Part shown: positions 26,343 to 36,244 of the stretch, in pieces | How the letters are laid out: every line of letters starts with the position of its first letter | Numbering within the stretch: the stretch's first letter is position 1 | Source of the DNA: Flavobacterium luteum | GTDB taxonomy: Bacteria; Bacteroidota; Bacteroidia; Flavobacteriales; Flavobacteriaceae | Assembly (NCBI RefSeq): GCF_008806775.1 | Contig: NZ_WAEM01000001.1 | Span: forward strand, 744,001-808,000 | DNA length: 64,000 nt | Direction: 5' to 3' | Program-made: the position numbers and the translations under genes | The notes under the pieces: model-generated | Databases searched by the model: none | What the model saw: only the letters and a program-made list of their open reading frames with translations | Told to the model about the DNA's origin: nothing

Positions 26343-26900
26343 TTAAAAAATTAAGGGTAAAATAAAATGCGACATTACTAGTCCACCAATAAAAAATCCA
26401 ATTACAGCTTTCAAAGATTGAATTTGTAAATTACTCATTCCTGCAATAGCATGACCAGAAGTACATCCCGAAGCATACCGTGAACCAAAACCAATTAAAA
26501 TTCCTCCAATGACAAGTATAACAATCATTTTAGGAGATTGAAAAACAGCATTGCCAAATAAGGCTTTGGGCAATAACTTTCCGTTAGGAGCTTCAATTCC
26601 CATTTTTGCTAATTGCTCTATAGTTTTTGGATTAATAGAAACATTAGTAGGCACACTCATAAAATGTACCGCCACAAATCCCCCTAACATAGCTCCAAGA
26701 ACAACTGCAAGATTCCATCTATTAGACTTCCAATTAATCCTAAAATAGTCTGAAAACCTGTCGGCGCCTACCATAGTACAAAGTGTTTGTAAATTAGACG
26801 ACATTCCGAATGTTTTTCCAAAAAAATTTAGCGTTAGCATGATTATTGCAATTAGAAAACCAGAAATATACCAAGACCAAGTTTGAAAAATAAAATCCAT
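26343..26900 (-). CDS. YeeE/YedE family membrane protein, first half
   Basis: About 185 residues from the ATG at 26900 (MDFIFQTWSWYISG). The upstream ATG at 26933 is rejected because a -7 element (TATTTTTG at 26924-26917, minus) lies between them. Motifs LQTLC and GSRYASGCTSGHAIAGMSNLQ include the conserved Cys of YeeE transporters; related proteins take up thiosulfate or move sulfur-derived ions. The rest of a typical sulfur cluster lies 30 kb away (56216-59810). Confidence 0.82.
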   Translation of the reverse strand: MDFIFQTWSWYISGFLIAIIMLTLNFFGKTFGMSSNLQTLCTMVGADRFSDYFRINWKSNRWNLAVVLGAMLGGFVAVHFMSVPTNVSINPKTIEQLAKMGIEAPNGKLLPKALFGNAVFQSPKMIVILVIGGILIGFGSRYASGCTSGHAIAGMSNLQIQSLKAVIGFFIGGLVMSHFILPLIF

Positions 26901-26916
26901 AGTTAATAAGTTTACA

Positions 26917-26924
26917 CAAAAATA
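26917..26924 (-). promoter_or_regulatory. -7 element of the YeeE/YedE pair
   Basis: TATTTTTG on the minus strand, 16 bases before the ATG at 26900. It supports that start. Confidence 0.5.
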
Positions 26925-26975
26925 AGAATTCAAATGATTTTAGAAGCTAAATATTTAGAATTTGAAATAAACTAG

Positions 26976-26983
26976 TATTTTTG
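26976..26983 (+). promoter_or_regulatory. -7 element of the DUF4199 gene
   Basis: TATTTTTG 24 bases before the ATG at 27008. Confidence 0.45.
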
Positions 26984-27007
26984 AAAAGAAATTTTAAAAT
27001 GTATTAG

Positions 27008-27496
27008 ATGAAAAAAATAGGCATAGAAATAAAATGGGGGCTCCTTTTTAGTATCGCTACTCTTGTATGGATGATTGTAGAAAATGCTGTTGGGCTTCAT
27101 GACAAATACATTAGTAAGCAAGTAATTTACACTAATGTATTTGCTGTAATTGCAATTGCTGTATATTTTCTGGCATTAAAAGAGAAAAAACAATCCATTT
27201 TTAATGGAAATATGACTTGGAGACAAGGTTTTTTATCTGGTACAATTTTATCAATTGTTATTAGTATTTTGAGTCCAATGGTACAATATATTACTTTTAC
27301 CCTAATCTCTCCACAGTTTTTCACAAATATTATCCAGTATGCTGTTGAAAATAAAGTGCAAACTCAAGAGCAAGCAGAAGCCTATTTTAGTTTAAAAAAC
27401 TATATACTGCAAGGTGTTTTTGGAGGATTGTCTATGGGCGTGTTTACTTCAGCAATTGTAGCATTTTTTCTAAAAACTAAAAATAATAAAACATAA
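27008..27496 (+). CDS. DUF4199 membrane protein
   Basis: 162 residues with four hydrophobic helices. The organisation (KKIGIEIKWGLLFSIATLVWM, MTWRQGFLSGTILSIV, FGGLSMGVFTSAIVAFFLKTK) is typical of DUF4199, a small inner-membrane family of unknown function that is frequent in Bacteroidetes. It is 3 bases from the next gene, with which it is surely co-transcribed. Confidence 0.82.
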   Translation: MKKIGIEIKWGLLFSIATLVWMIVENAVGLHDKYISKQVIYTNVFAVIAIAVYFLALKEKKQSIFNGNMTWRQGFLSGTILSIVISILSPMVQYITFTLISPQFFTNIIQYAVENKVQTQEQAEAYFSLKNYILQGVFGGLSMGVFTSAIVAFFLKTKNNKT

Positions 27497-27499
27497 AAA

Positions 27500-27949
27500 A
27501 TGAAAGTAAAACATTTTATTATACTACTTGCAGGTGCTTTAAGTTCTTGTGTAAGCACAAAATCGACTTTAAAAAATATTGACGACTCAGCACCTATTCC
27601 TAAACTAACAGCCAAAAATACTTTTGTAATAACAGCATATAGTAAAGACAAAAAATACGGATATGACAAAGATTATCCTATAAATGTATTTTATGGAAAC
27701 ACTAAAAATGAAGTTATCAATCAAGAACGATTTTTAAATGCTTTGGCTGGTCCTAATGGCGAAAAAATTAAATTCGAAAAAATAGAGAGTTGTTGCCCTT
27801 TTCCAACCAAAAAAAGCGAAATGGGTGTTGGGTTACTTGATGTTTACGAAATAACTTGGGAAGGACAAAAAAAACCACTAAGACTATATTTCAACATTTA
27901 TGAAAAGGGAGCTTTATTGATTCCTGTGGGTTTGAGTCTAAATAAATAG
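27500..27949 (+). CDS. Lipoprotein encoded before kdsA
   Basis: 149 residues, with lipobox LSSC at residues 14-17. The rest is a compact domain with KFEKIESCCPFPTKKSEMGVGLLDVYEITW and a final PLRLYFNIYEKGALLIPVG. I know no function. Genes of this kind sit next to kdsA in flavobacteria, and database entries sometimes transfer the neighbour's name (2-dehydro-3-deoxyphosphooctonate aldolase) to them wrongly; the sequence has no aldolase motifs. Translation from DUF4199 is likely continuous. Confidence 0.65.
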   Translation: MKVKHFIILLAGALSSCVSTKSTLKNIDDSAPIPKLTAKNTFVITAYSKDKKYGYDKDYPINVFYGNTKNEVINQERFLNALAGPNGEKIKFEKIESCCPFPTKKSEMGVGLLDVYEITWEGQKKPLRLYFNIYEKGALLIPVGLSLNK

Positions 27950-27980
27950 CTTTCGTAACTAGAAATTCAGAATTCCTAAT

Positions 27981-27988
27981 TACCTTTG
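27981..27988 (+). promoter_or_regulatory. -7 element of kdsA
   Basis: TACCTTTG, a match to TANNTTTG, 19 bases upstream of the ATG. Confidence 0.5.
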
Positions 27989-28007
27989 ATTTAACAAAAA
28001 AATCACT

Positions 28008-28826
28008 ATGAACTTACAACATATCCCACAAATAAAACATCTTAATAGCGGTAATTTTTTTCTTTTATCGGGCCCTTGTGCTATCGAAGGTGAAGAAATG
28101 GCTATGCGAATTGCCGAAAAATTAGTTACAATTACAGATACACTAAAAATTCCGTACGTTTTTAAAGGGTCATTTAAAAAAGCAAATCGTTCCAGAATTG
28201 ACAGTTTTTCAGGAATTGGTGATGAAAAAGCTTTAAAAATTCTTAGAAAAGTTTCTGAAACCTTTGGAGTGCCAACCGTAACAGATATTCATACTAATGA
28301 AGATGCCGTCATGGCAGCTGCTTATGTTGATGTATTGCAAATTCCAGCTTTTCTAGTTCGTCAAACCGATTTAGTTGTGGCTGCAGCCAATACTGGTAAG
28401 GTAGTTAACCTAAAAAAAGGGCAATTTATGAGTCCCGAAAGTATGAAGCATGCCGTACAAAAAGTATTGGATTGTAACAATCAAAACGTAATGGTTACCG
28501 ATAGAGGAACCATGTTTGGCTATCAAGATATGATTGTTGATTTTAGAGGAATTCCAACCTTGCAACACTTTGCCACTACAGTGCTCGACGTTACACATTC
28601 TTTACAACAACCCAATCAAATGGCTGGAGTTACTGGCGGAAGACCTGATATGATTGAAACTGTAGCAAAAGCTGGAATAGCTGTTGGTGTCGATGGAATA
28701 TTTATAGAAACCCATTTCGATCCTGCAAATGCTAAAAGTGATGGAGCAAATATGCTTCATTTAGATCTTTTTGAAGGATTAATGACAAAATTAGTAGCAA
28801 TTAGACAAACTATAAATCAATTTTAA
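28008..28826 (+). CDS. kdsA: 3-deoxy-8-phosphooctulonate synthase
   Basis: 272 residues. LSGPCAIEGEEMAMRIAEKL, YVFKGSFKKANRSRIDSFSG, PTVTDIHTNEDA, ITDTLK and the C-terminal GVDGIFIETHFDPANAKSDGAN are the KdsA signatures (phosphoenolpyruvate plus arabinose-5-P). The Kdo is used in LPS. It ends before a strong terminator. KdsC is encoded at 4924. Confidence 0.93.
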   Translation: MNLQHIPQIKHLNSGNFFLLSGPCAIEGEEMAMRIAEKLVTITDTLKIPYVFKGSFKKANRSRIDSFSGIGDEKALKILRKVSETFGVPTVTDIHTNEDAVMAAAYVDVLQIPAFLVRQTDLVVAAANTGKVVNLKKGQFMSPESMKHAVQKVLDCNNQNVMVTDRGTMFGYQDMIVDFRGIPTLQHFATTVLDVTHSLQQPNQMAGVTGGRPDMIETVAKAGIAVGVDGIFIETHFDPANAKSDGANMLHLDLFEGLMTKLVAIRQTINQF

Positions 28827-28850
28827 ATTATTTTTCCCACTACATTTTAT

Positions 28851-28887
28851 AAAGCGTCTTAACCATTATTTGTTGAGACGCTTTTTT
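28851..28887 (+). terminator. Rho-independent terminator after kdsA
   Basis: AAAGCGTCT (28851-28859) pairs with AGACGCTTT (28876-28884), followed by T-rich sequence. Confidence 0.85.
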
Positions 28888-29116
28888 ATTAAATGACCCA
28901 TCGTGCTATTCAGGAAAAACAAGTAAAAATAATAAAGGCTATTACAATAATCATTTAACAAATGAATTAAAACGAATTTTGCATTATTTACATAAAAAAA
29001 CAATATAGTCAATAATAATAGGTCAATTTTTTAAAATTTGATAGATTTTTATCAATATGAACCGAAAAATAATGTTTTTTTTATAATATTTGTATAAATG
29101 ATTTAAATAAAAAAAC

Positions 29117-32100
29117 ATGTCCATCAAAATAGCCATTTCACACAAAACAGCTTACAAATTTGACCGAAGTGTAAAGCTATTTCCTCATATTTTCAAGCTC
29201 CGACCTACATCTCATTCCCGAACATCGATTGAAGGGTATACTTTCAAAATTTATCCTGAAAACCACTTTATCAATTGGCAACAAGACCCTTTTGGTAATT
29301 ACCAAGCAAGAGTTGTTTTTAATGAATTGACCACAGAGTTAAGAGTAGAAGTTGAAGTTATTGCCAAATTACAGGTGATAAATCCTTTCGATTTTTTTGT
29401 AGAAGAATATGCTGAAAAATTTCCATTTAAATATGATAAAAATCTTGAGAAAGAGTTGTCTCCCTATTTGGAAGTCAAAGAAACTGGAGAAGAAATGTCA
29501 AAGTTTATTTCGCATTTGGCATTACAAAAAGACCTCATCACGGTCGATTTTCTAGTGCATGCCAATCAGCAAATATTCAATTTATTAAATTATAATATTC
29601 GATTGGAAGTTGGAGTACAAAGTTGCGAAGAAACCATGACTATTAAAAGTGGCTCTTGTCGAGATTTTGCTTGGTTATTGGTACAAGTCCTTCGAAGCCT
29701 AGGATTGGCAGCACGTTTTGTTTCTGGCTATTTAGTACAACTTACCCCAGATATAAAATCGCTTGATGGTCCTTCTGGACCTGAAAAAGACTTTACCGAT
29801 TTGCATGCATGGGTAGAAGTCTATTTGCCTGGAGCGGGCTGGATTGGACTTGATCCTACATCTGGCCTTTTTGCTGGCGAAGGGCATATACCTTTATGTT
29901 GTACCCCCGACTACGAAAGCGCAGCACCTGTAACTGGAGCTACAGAAATTTGTAATGTGGAGTTTGAATTTGATAATAGTGTATTCCGAATCCATGAAAA
30001 TCCTAGAGTAACCAAACCCTACACCGAAGAACAATGGAGTAAGGTGATGAAAGTAGGTAATGATGTAGAAAAAGATTTGATTGAAGGTGATGTAAGACTT
30101 ACTATGGGTGGCGAACCCACCTTTGTTTCTATTGATGATTTTGAATCACCCGAATGGAATTCCACCGCTGATGGACCTTTAAAAAGGAAATTAGCCTATG
30201 ATTTAGCATTACGTTTAAAAAAACGTTTTGCTCATGGTGGTTTATTACACTTTGGGCAAGGAAAATGGTATCCAGGTGAATTATTTCCTCGTTGGCAATA
30301 TGCACTTTACTGGAGAAAAGATGGATTACCTTTATGGAAAAATGATGATTTGGTAGCCAAAGAAGAACAAACTAAGTTTACTTTTCACGATGCAGAACGC
30401 TTTGCAATTGAGCTAACAAAATATTTAGGTATATCGGTTACTAACATCACGCCTACTTATGAAGACCCTATTTATTGGGCATTAGAAGAAGGAAAGCTTC
30501 CTGTAAATCTTGATCCTTTGTCTGTAAACCTAAAAGATTCTGTTCAGCGTCATACTTTAGCAAAACTATTAGAAAAAGGCTTGAATAATCCTGCTGGATT
30601 TGTCGTTCCTATCAAATGGCTGCACGAATCAAATACTTGGGTAGGTTGTGTTTGGGAATTTAGAAGACAACAATGCTATCTCATTCCAGGTAATTCTCCA
30701 ATAGGTTTACGATTGCCATTAGAATCGTTGCCTAAAGTTTCAAAACTTAAAAGAGAACAACCCATTGAGCGAAGTTTGTTTGAAGAATTACCTCCTTTAG
30801 GAAATTACTATCAATCACTTGATGAACGTTACGGGACAACAGCTGAAACTTATAAAGCTCCAAAGCGAAAACTAGCGGAAGATGAAGTCGAAGAAAATGA
30901 ATCTTTACTGTTCGAAACAGAGACATTTTCAACTGCATTATGTGTAGAAGAACGGGACGGTATCATTTATGTTTTTCTTCCTCCAACGGATTATTTAGAA
31001 ACCTATTTGGACTTGATTGCTTCGGTAGAAACTACTGCCGAAAAATTACAAATGCCAGTTAGAATTGAAGGCTACCAACCAGAAACCGATTACCGCATTG
31101 AAAAAATGATGGTTACGCCAGATCCTGGTGTAATTGAGGTAAACGTGCATCCCGCAAAATCATGGCAAGAAATTGTTGATAATACAACAGCACTTTACGA
31201 AGAGGCTTTTTTATCTCGTTTAGGTACGGATAAATATATGGTCGATGGCCGTCACACAGGAACTGGCGGAGGCAATCACGTTACCCTTGGCGCTGCAAAA
31301 CCCGAAGACAGCCCGCTTCTTAGAAGACCTGATTTGCTCCGAAGCTTAATTACCTATTGGCAACATCACCCAGTTTTGAGTTATCTATTTGCTGGTCCTT
31401 TTATTGGGCCTACAAGTCAAGCTCCGAGAATTGATGAAGGTCGTGATGAACGTCTTTATGAAATGGAAATTGCTTTTGAACAAATACCTGACGATGAGGA
31501 AGTTCCTTTTTGGATGGTTGACAGAATTTTTAGAAATTTATTGGTAGATATAACAGGAAATACACACCGAACCGAGTTTTGCATTGATAAATTGTACTCT
31601 CCAGATTCTTCTACCGGAAGACTTGGGATATTAGAACTTAGAGCTTTTGATATGCCTCCTCACAAACACATGAATTTAGTACAGACTTTATTGGTGAGAT
31701 CTTTGGTCGCTAAATTTTGGAAAAATCCGTATAAGAAAAAACTGGTGCGATGGGGAACAGAACTTCACGATAAATTTTTATTACCACACTTCGCCTATTT
31801 GGATATGATTGATGTTGTTAATGATTTAAAAGAGGCCGGTTACGACTTTGATATTTCTTGGTTTGATCCCTTTTTTGAATTTAGATTTCCACATCATGGC
31901 GGAATTACGGTTGATAATATCCAACTAGAAATACGTTTGGGAATAGAACCATGGCATGTTTTAGGCGAAGAATTATCCAATTCAGGAACTGCTCGCTTTG
32001 TAGACTCTTCTTTAGAAAGGTTGCAAGTAAAGGTTTCAGGTATCATTCCTGATCGCCATATTTTACTTTGCAAAGGTTGTCGAATTCCACTGAGAAGTAC

Positions 32101-32518
32101 CGGTACAAAAGGAGAATATGTTGCAGGGATTCGCTATAAAGCTTGGAATCCACCATCGGCTTTGCATCCTAATATTGGTGTTGATGTGCCATTGGTTTTT
32201 GATATTGTTGATACTTGGAACGATCGCGTCATTGGCGGTTGCACCTATTTTGTATCACATCCTGGCGGAAGAAGTTTTGAAACCTATCCCGTAAACAGCT
32301 ACGAAGCAGAATCTAGAAAAATAAGTCGTTTCTGGGATTTTGGACATACACCATCAAGCACAGTTGAACAAACTGCGCCAATAATTAATTCGCCGACAGC
32401 CTCACGATTTGTCGCTGAAAATAAATCAGACCTTAAACCAGAAACTCCTATAGAATTGATAAATCCTGAGTATCCGAGTACTTTAGATTTGAGACATTAT
32501 TGGGTAGCAAAAAAATAA
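29117..32518 (+). CDS. Transglutaminase-like/DUF2126 putative amidoligase fusion
   Basis: 1133 residues. Residues 1-100 are a Bact_transglu_N domain. The transglutaminase core has Cys181 (SGSCRDFAW), His230 (DLHAW) and Asp246 (LDPTSG). From about residue 328 the rest is DUF2126, a predicted amidoligase: LTMGGEPTFVSIDD, HGGLLHFGQGKWYPGELFPRW, GRHTGTGGGNHVTLGAAKPE, and EGRDERLYEMEIAFEQIP. No signal peptide, so it acts in the cytosol. It probably links or cleaves amide/isopeptide bonds. First gene of a set with an ATP-grasp/alpha-E protein (32623) and a second transglutaminase (35198); product unknown. Confidence 0.85.
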   Translation: MSIKIAISHKTAYKFDRSVKLFPHIFKLRPTSHSRTSIEGYTFKIYPENHFINWQQDPFGNYQARVVFNELTTELRVEVEVIAKLQVINPFDFFVEEYAEKFPFKYDKNLEKELSPYLEVKETGEEMSKFISHLALQKDLITVDFLVHANQQIFNLLNYNIRLEVGVQSCEETMTIKSGSCRDFAWLLVQVLRSLGLAARFVSGYLVQLTPDIKSLDGPSGPEKDFTDLHAWVEVYLPGAGWIGLDPTSGLFAGEGHIPLCCTPDYESAAPVTGATEICNVEFEFDNSVFRIHENPRVTKPYTEEQWSKVMKVGNDVEKDLIEGDVRLTMGGEPTFVSIDDFESPEWNSTADGPLKRKLAYDLALRLKKRFAHGGLLHFGQGKWYPGELFPRWQYALYWRKDGLPLWKNDDLVAKEEQTKFTFHDAERFAIELTKYLGISVTNITPTYEDPIYWALEEGKLPVNLDPLSVNLKDSVQRHTLAKLLEKGLNNPAGFVVPIKWLHESNTWVGCVWEFRRQQCYLIPGNSPIGLRLPLESLPKVSKLKREQPIERSLFEELPPLGNYYQSLDERYGTTAETYKAPKRKLAEDEVEENESLLFETETFSTALCVEERDGIIYVFLPPTDYLETYLDLIASVETTAEKLQMPVRIEGYQPETDYRIEKMMVTPDPGVIEVNVHPAKSWQEIVDNTTALYEEAFLSRLGTDKYMVDGRHTGTGGGNHVTLGAAKPEDSPLLRRPDLLRSLITYWQHHPVLSYLFAGPFIGPTSQAPRIDEGRDERLYEMEIAFEQIPDDEEVPFWMVDRIFRNLLVDITGNTHRTEFCIDKLYSPDSSTGRLGILELRAFDMPPHKHMNLVQTLLVRSLVAKFWKNPYKKKLVRWGTELHDKFLLPHFAYLDMIDVVNDLKEAGYDFDISWFDPFFEFRFPHHGGITVDNIQLEIRLGIEPWHVLGEELSNSGTARFVDSSLERLQVKVSGIIPDRHILLCKGCRIPLRSTGTKGEYVAGIRYKAWNPPSALHPNIGVDVPLVFDIVDTWNDRVIGGCTYFVSHPGGRSFETYPVNSYEAESRKISRFWDFGHTPSSTVEQTAPIINSPTASRFVAENKSDLKPETPIELINPEYPSTLDLRHYWVAKK

Positions 32519-32622
32519 TAAAATGATTAGAGCATTCAAATAAGTATAATTTCTTGTCGTTTTACAATAAAACTAGTATTTTGCAGGAATTATAAAGAAT
32601 GTAAATCATAGAAAAAACAGAT

Positions 32623-35208
32623 ATGATTCAAGATATTTCGTTGGGGCTTTTAAATTCTTACAAAGAAGCCATCAATTCATATGATGAAGTAATAGACCAA
32701 AACGGCAATGTAAAAATCTATTGGAAAAATCTTTTCGATACCCTAGAATCAATAGGTATGGAAAAATTAGAAGTACTGAATCACGAAATTATAAAAAAGT
32801 TAAAAGAGAATGGTGTAACCTATAATGTCTATAATTCTGCTAATGGAATGAATCGGCCTTGGAAATTAGATCCTATCCCGTTTCTTATTCATCAATCAGA
32901 ATGGGAGACTATTGAAAAAGGAATAAAACAAAGAGCTCATTTATTAGATTTAATTCTGAAAGACCTTTATGGTCCTCAACTTTTAATTAAAAATGGAATA
33001 ATTCCAGCAGAATTGGTTTTTGATAATTCTGGTTTTCTATTGCCTTGTTTTGATATCAAACAAAATCAACATCACCAGTTGCTCTTGTATGCTTGTGATT
33101 TAGCCAGAGGTCCTGATGGTAAAATGTGGTTATTAGACAATCGTATTCAATCGCCTTCTGGTTCAGGTTATGCTTTAGAAAATAGAATTGTAATGAGTAA
33201 GGTGTTTCCTGAGCTTAACAAAAATATTTTCAGGAGTAAACTTTCCCCTTATTTCAATCATTTACAAGAAACTGTTGACTCTTTAGGCTCTGTAAACAAC
33301 GAAAATCCAAATGTTGTTTTCTTAACGCCAGGGCCAGGAAATGAAACCTATTTTGAGCACGTTTACTTGTCTTCTTATCTAGGATATACTCTTGTTCAAG
33401 GAAATGATTTATTGGTTAGAGATGGTTATGTTTGGCTAAAATCTATAGATCAATTAGAACGAGTTGATGTTATTATTAGAAGAGTTGATGATGAATGGTG
33501 TGATCCTTTAGAATTAATAAAAACTTCGCTACTTGGTGTACCTGGTTTGCTTCAAGTAATACGTTTGGGAAATGTTACCGTTTTAAATCCGCCAGGAACT
33601 AGTGTTTTAGAAAATTATGGGTTAATGGCATTCATGCAAAATGCGTGCAAATTTTTACTTAACGAACCTTTATTAATCAGTTCAGTAGCAACGTGGTGGT
33701 GTGGCCAAGACAAAGAATTAGAGTATGTTTTAAATAATTTACCCAAATTAATTATAAAGCGAACCAATCGCAAACAAGGTTTTAGATCTATTTATGGCAG
33801 ATTATTAACTTTTGAAGAATTAATAGATTTAAAAAATTTAATATTAAAGAGTCCTAAAGATTATGTAGCACAGGAAGAAGTTAGTCTTTCTACAACTCCT
33901 TCACTTATTGATGGAAAAATAGTTCCTAGATTTGCTGCAATGAGAGCCTTTCTAGTTTCTGACGGAAAAGATGATTATAAGGTTATGCAGGGCGGATTAA
34001 CAAGAAGTTCGGCAATAAAAGATAAGTTCGAGATTTCTAATCAATTCGGTGGGCTATCAAAAGATACTTGGATAATTACTGATGCTCCTAAAGATAATAA
34101 ACGTTTGGTTGTTAGAAAAAACACTACAAATCAACATACAAATTCCTTAACTAGTCGCAACGCTGAAAATCTTTTTTGGTTGGGAAGGTTATGCGAACGT
34201 ACTATGGCATTGCGATGTTTCTTAAAAATTATTCTCAATCGTCTTAATGAAAATGTAAATCGCAAAGGCAACAAACAGCCAGACTTTTTAGTTGTCTTGC
34301 TCAAATCGCTTACCCATCTAACGCAAACCTATCCAGGTTTTGTTGGAAAAATTACAGAAGACGAAGAAATCGATGATTCTATTTTTGAAAATCCAATTCC
34401 TGAATTAGTACTATTAATCAAAGATTTTAAAAAACCTGGTTCCCTTACTTATAATCTTCAATCCTTACTCAATACTATTAACCAAGTAAGTGAAAAATGG
34501 AATCATGACAATCGTAGAATAATCAATTTATTAGAAGACAGTCTCTTTTATTTAAAAAAATCACATTCAAGAAACATTAGCGAGTTTGATCACAGTTTAG
34601 ATAAATTATATATTCGGCTTTTTTCTTTTTACGGAAATATATACGAAACACTCCCAAGAGATAATGGGTTCTATTTATTAGAAGCTGGAAAAAATATTGA
34701 AAGAATTTTATCTTTAATTTCTGTTTTACGCTCAACTTTTAACTACAAAAACAACGATGAAGTTGAAAGTGTTTTAATGGAAGCTGTTTTAGAAAATCAT
34801 CATTTACTGGCGCAATACAGAAGCATTTACAAATCGCATTTGAGTTTAATAACGGTAATAAATATGATTTTCTTAGAGAAAAACTTGCCTTACACCTTTT
34901 CGTATTTATTAGACACATTATCGAATTGTTTGTCTAAATTACCAAAAACGATTGATCCTAACCGATTGAGTATAGCTGAAAAAACAGTTTTAGAAGCCAG
35001 TACAATAATTCAATTGATCGATGCAGAACGATTGGTAATAGCCGATGAAGAAACGAATTTTCGTGCTGAATTTGACAAAACGCTAGACCAAGTTTTCGAA
35101 TTGATTTCTACTGCTACAAGTAATCTTACCAGTCAATATTTTAATCATTCTATGATGCAACATTCCTTTTTAGATACAATAGAAAAAATAAATTCTGATG
35201 AAATATAA
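32623..35208 (+). CDS. Circularly permuted ATP-grasp/alpha-E fusion protein
   Basis: 861 residues. The N-terminal half (about 1-490) is the CP_ATP-grasp type 2 domain: PWKLDPIPFLI, LARGPDGKMWLLDNRIQSPSG, TPGPGNETYFEH, RRVDDEWCDPLEL and KRTNRKQGFRSIYG with ATP-site residues. From about 507 (SRNAENLFWLGRLCERTMAL) the alpha-helical alpha-E (DUF403) domain follows. In other bacteria these two are often separate genes. Such ATP-grasp proteins activate carboxylates for amide formation. It overlaps the following transglutaminase by 11 bases, so the two are translationally coupled. Confidence 0.87.
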   Translation: MIQDISLGLLNSYKEAINSYDEVIDQNGNVKIYWKNLFDTLESIGMEKLEVLNHEIIKKLKENGVTYNVYNSANGMNRPWKLDPIPFLIHQSEWETIEKGIKQRAHLLDLILKDLYGPQLLIKNGIIPAELVFDNSGFLLPCFDIKQNQHHQLLLYACDLARGPDGKMWLLDNRIQSPSGSGYALENRIVMSKVFPELNKNIFRSKLSPYFNHLQETVDSLGSVNNENPNVVFLTPGPGNETYFEHVYLSSYLGYTLVQGNDLLVRDGYVWLKSIDQLERVDVIIRRVDDEWCDPLELIKTSLLGVPGLLQVIRLGNVTVLNPPGTSVLENYGLMAFMQNACKFLLNEPLLISSVATWWCGQDKELEYVLNNLPKLIIKRTNRKQGFRSIYGRLLTFEELIDLKNLILKSPKDYVAQEEVSLSTTPSLIDGKIVPRFAAMRAFLVSDGKDDYKVMQGGLTRSSAIKDKFEISNQFGGLSKDTWIITDAPKDNKRLVVRKNTTNQHTNSLTSRNAENLFWLGRLCERTMALRCFLKIILNRLNENVNRKGNKQPDFLVVLLKSLTHLTQTYPGFVGKITEDEEIDDSIFENPIPELVLLIKDFKKPGSLTYNLQSLLNTINQVSEKWNHDNRRIINLLEDSLFYLKKSHSRNISEFDHSLDKLYIRLFSFYGNIYETLPRDNGFYLLEAGKNIERILSLISVLRSTFNYKNNDEVESVLMEAVLENHHLLAQYRSIYKSHLSLITVINMIFLEKNLPYTFSYLLDTLSNCLSKLPKTIDPNRLSIAEKTVLEASTIIQLIDAERLVIADEETNFRAEFDKTLDQVFELISTATSNLTSQYFNHSMMQHSFLDTIEKINSDEI

Positions 35209-36073
35209 GTTAAGACATCAAACGATATATACTTATGTAAATCCTGTACATAATTATCAGAGTGTACTTTGTTTGCAACCTCTAACATTACCCAATCAAA
35301 TATGTCGTGATTTTAAAATAGACATCGAACCCACTCCATCAAAAATTTATTCTAGAGTTGATTATTTTGGCAACACTCAACATTATTTCTCTATTCATGA
35401 ACCACATAAAATCCTGAAAGTTGTAGTGTACAGCGAAATAGAAAACTTCCCAAAAAAAATACAGCCTATAAATTACATTACTTGTCAAGATTCGAAAATA
35501 TTATTTAGTTCAAAACATGCTTTAAAACTGGAACTTTTACAATATCAATTACCAAGTCAATTCATTGTTTGGGATGAAGAAATAATAAATTTTGCTCAGA
35601 CTTGCTTCTCCCCTTCAGCATCATTATACGAAAGTGTTGAACAATTATCAAAAAAAATATTTACAGAATTTCAATTTAAGTCCGGATTTACAACTATTAA
35701 CACTCCTTTAAAAACAGTACTTAAAGAGAAAAAAGGAGTTTGTCAAGATTTTTCTCACTTGGCTATAGCCTGTATTCGAAGTATGGGTTTTGCGGCAAAA
35801 TACGTTAGTGGTTACATAGAAACTTTGCCCCCAAAAGACAAACCAAAATTGCAAGGATCTGATGCTTCACACGCTTGGATATCAGTTTACATTCCTGAAA
35901 TGGGTTGGTGCGAATTTGATCCTACTAATAATATGATTCCACAACAAAGACATATAATAACTGCTTACGGTAGAGATTTTGCAGATGTCTCTCCTCTTAA
36001 AGGGATTATTTTTAGTTCAGGAGAACATAAAGTAAAAGTAGAGGTCGATGTAATTCCATTTTTTGATGAATAA
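35198..36073 (+). CDS. Transglutaminase-like cysteine peptidase/transferase
   Basis: 291 residues with an N-terminal Bact_transglu_N domain and a transglutaminase core. The triad is visible: Cys182 (KKGVCQDFSH), His225 (DASHAWISV) and Asp241 (CEFDPTNN). No signal peptide. Members act as transferases or as peptidases/deamidases. It is translationally coupled to the ATP-grasp/alpha-E gene and is probably its processing partner. Confidence 0.87.
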   Translation: MKYKLRHQTIYTYVNPVHNYQSVLCLQPLTLPNQICRDFKIDIEPTPSKIYSRVDYFGNTQHYFSIHEPHKILKVVVYSEIENFPKKIQPINYITCQDSKILFSSKHALKLELLQYQLPSQFIVWDEEIINFAQTCFSPSASLYESVEQLSKKIFTEFQFKSGFTTINTPLKTVLKEKKGVCQDFSHLAIACIRSMGFAAKYVSGYIETLPPKDKPKLQGSDASHAWISVYIPEMGWCEFDPTNNMIPQQRHIITAYGRDFADVSPLKGIIFSSGEHKVKVEVDVIPFFDE

Positions 36074-36121
36074 TTCCTTATATTTATGTCTTAATTGGCA
36101 AACAAATTCTCTTAAAAAGTG

Positions 36122-36129
36122 TACTTTTG
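36122..36129 (+). promoter_or_regulatory. Promoter element upstream of the protein-glutaminase-like gene
   Basis: TACTTTTG matches the -7 consensus. A TTG lies at 36095-36097, 24 bases upstream, near the upper limit of the usual -33 spacing. The transcript would have a leader of about 110 bases before the ATG at 36245. Confidence 0.5.
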
Positions 36130-36181
36130 CAATCCATTTTTGTTAAACAAGTATTGGCTTTATAAATTCTCCTAAAACTAG

Positions 36182-36244
36182 TATCCCATTCGCTCTAAAC
36201 ATCCTCTATTATCAGACGGAAAAGCCACCGTTGTAGATCAAAAT
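36182..36244 (+). other. In-frame coding-like stretch before the glutaminase-like gene
   Basis: The 21 codons between a TAG (36179-36181) and the ATG at 36245 are open in the same frame and read like protein (HPLLSDGKATVVDQN). There is no ATG, GTG or TTG in frame; ATT (36188) is the nearest alternative start. This suggests either a non-standard start or a truncated N-terminus. Confidence 0.4.
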
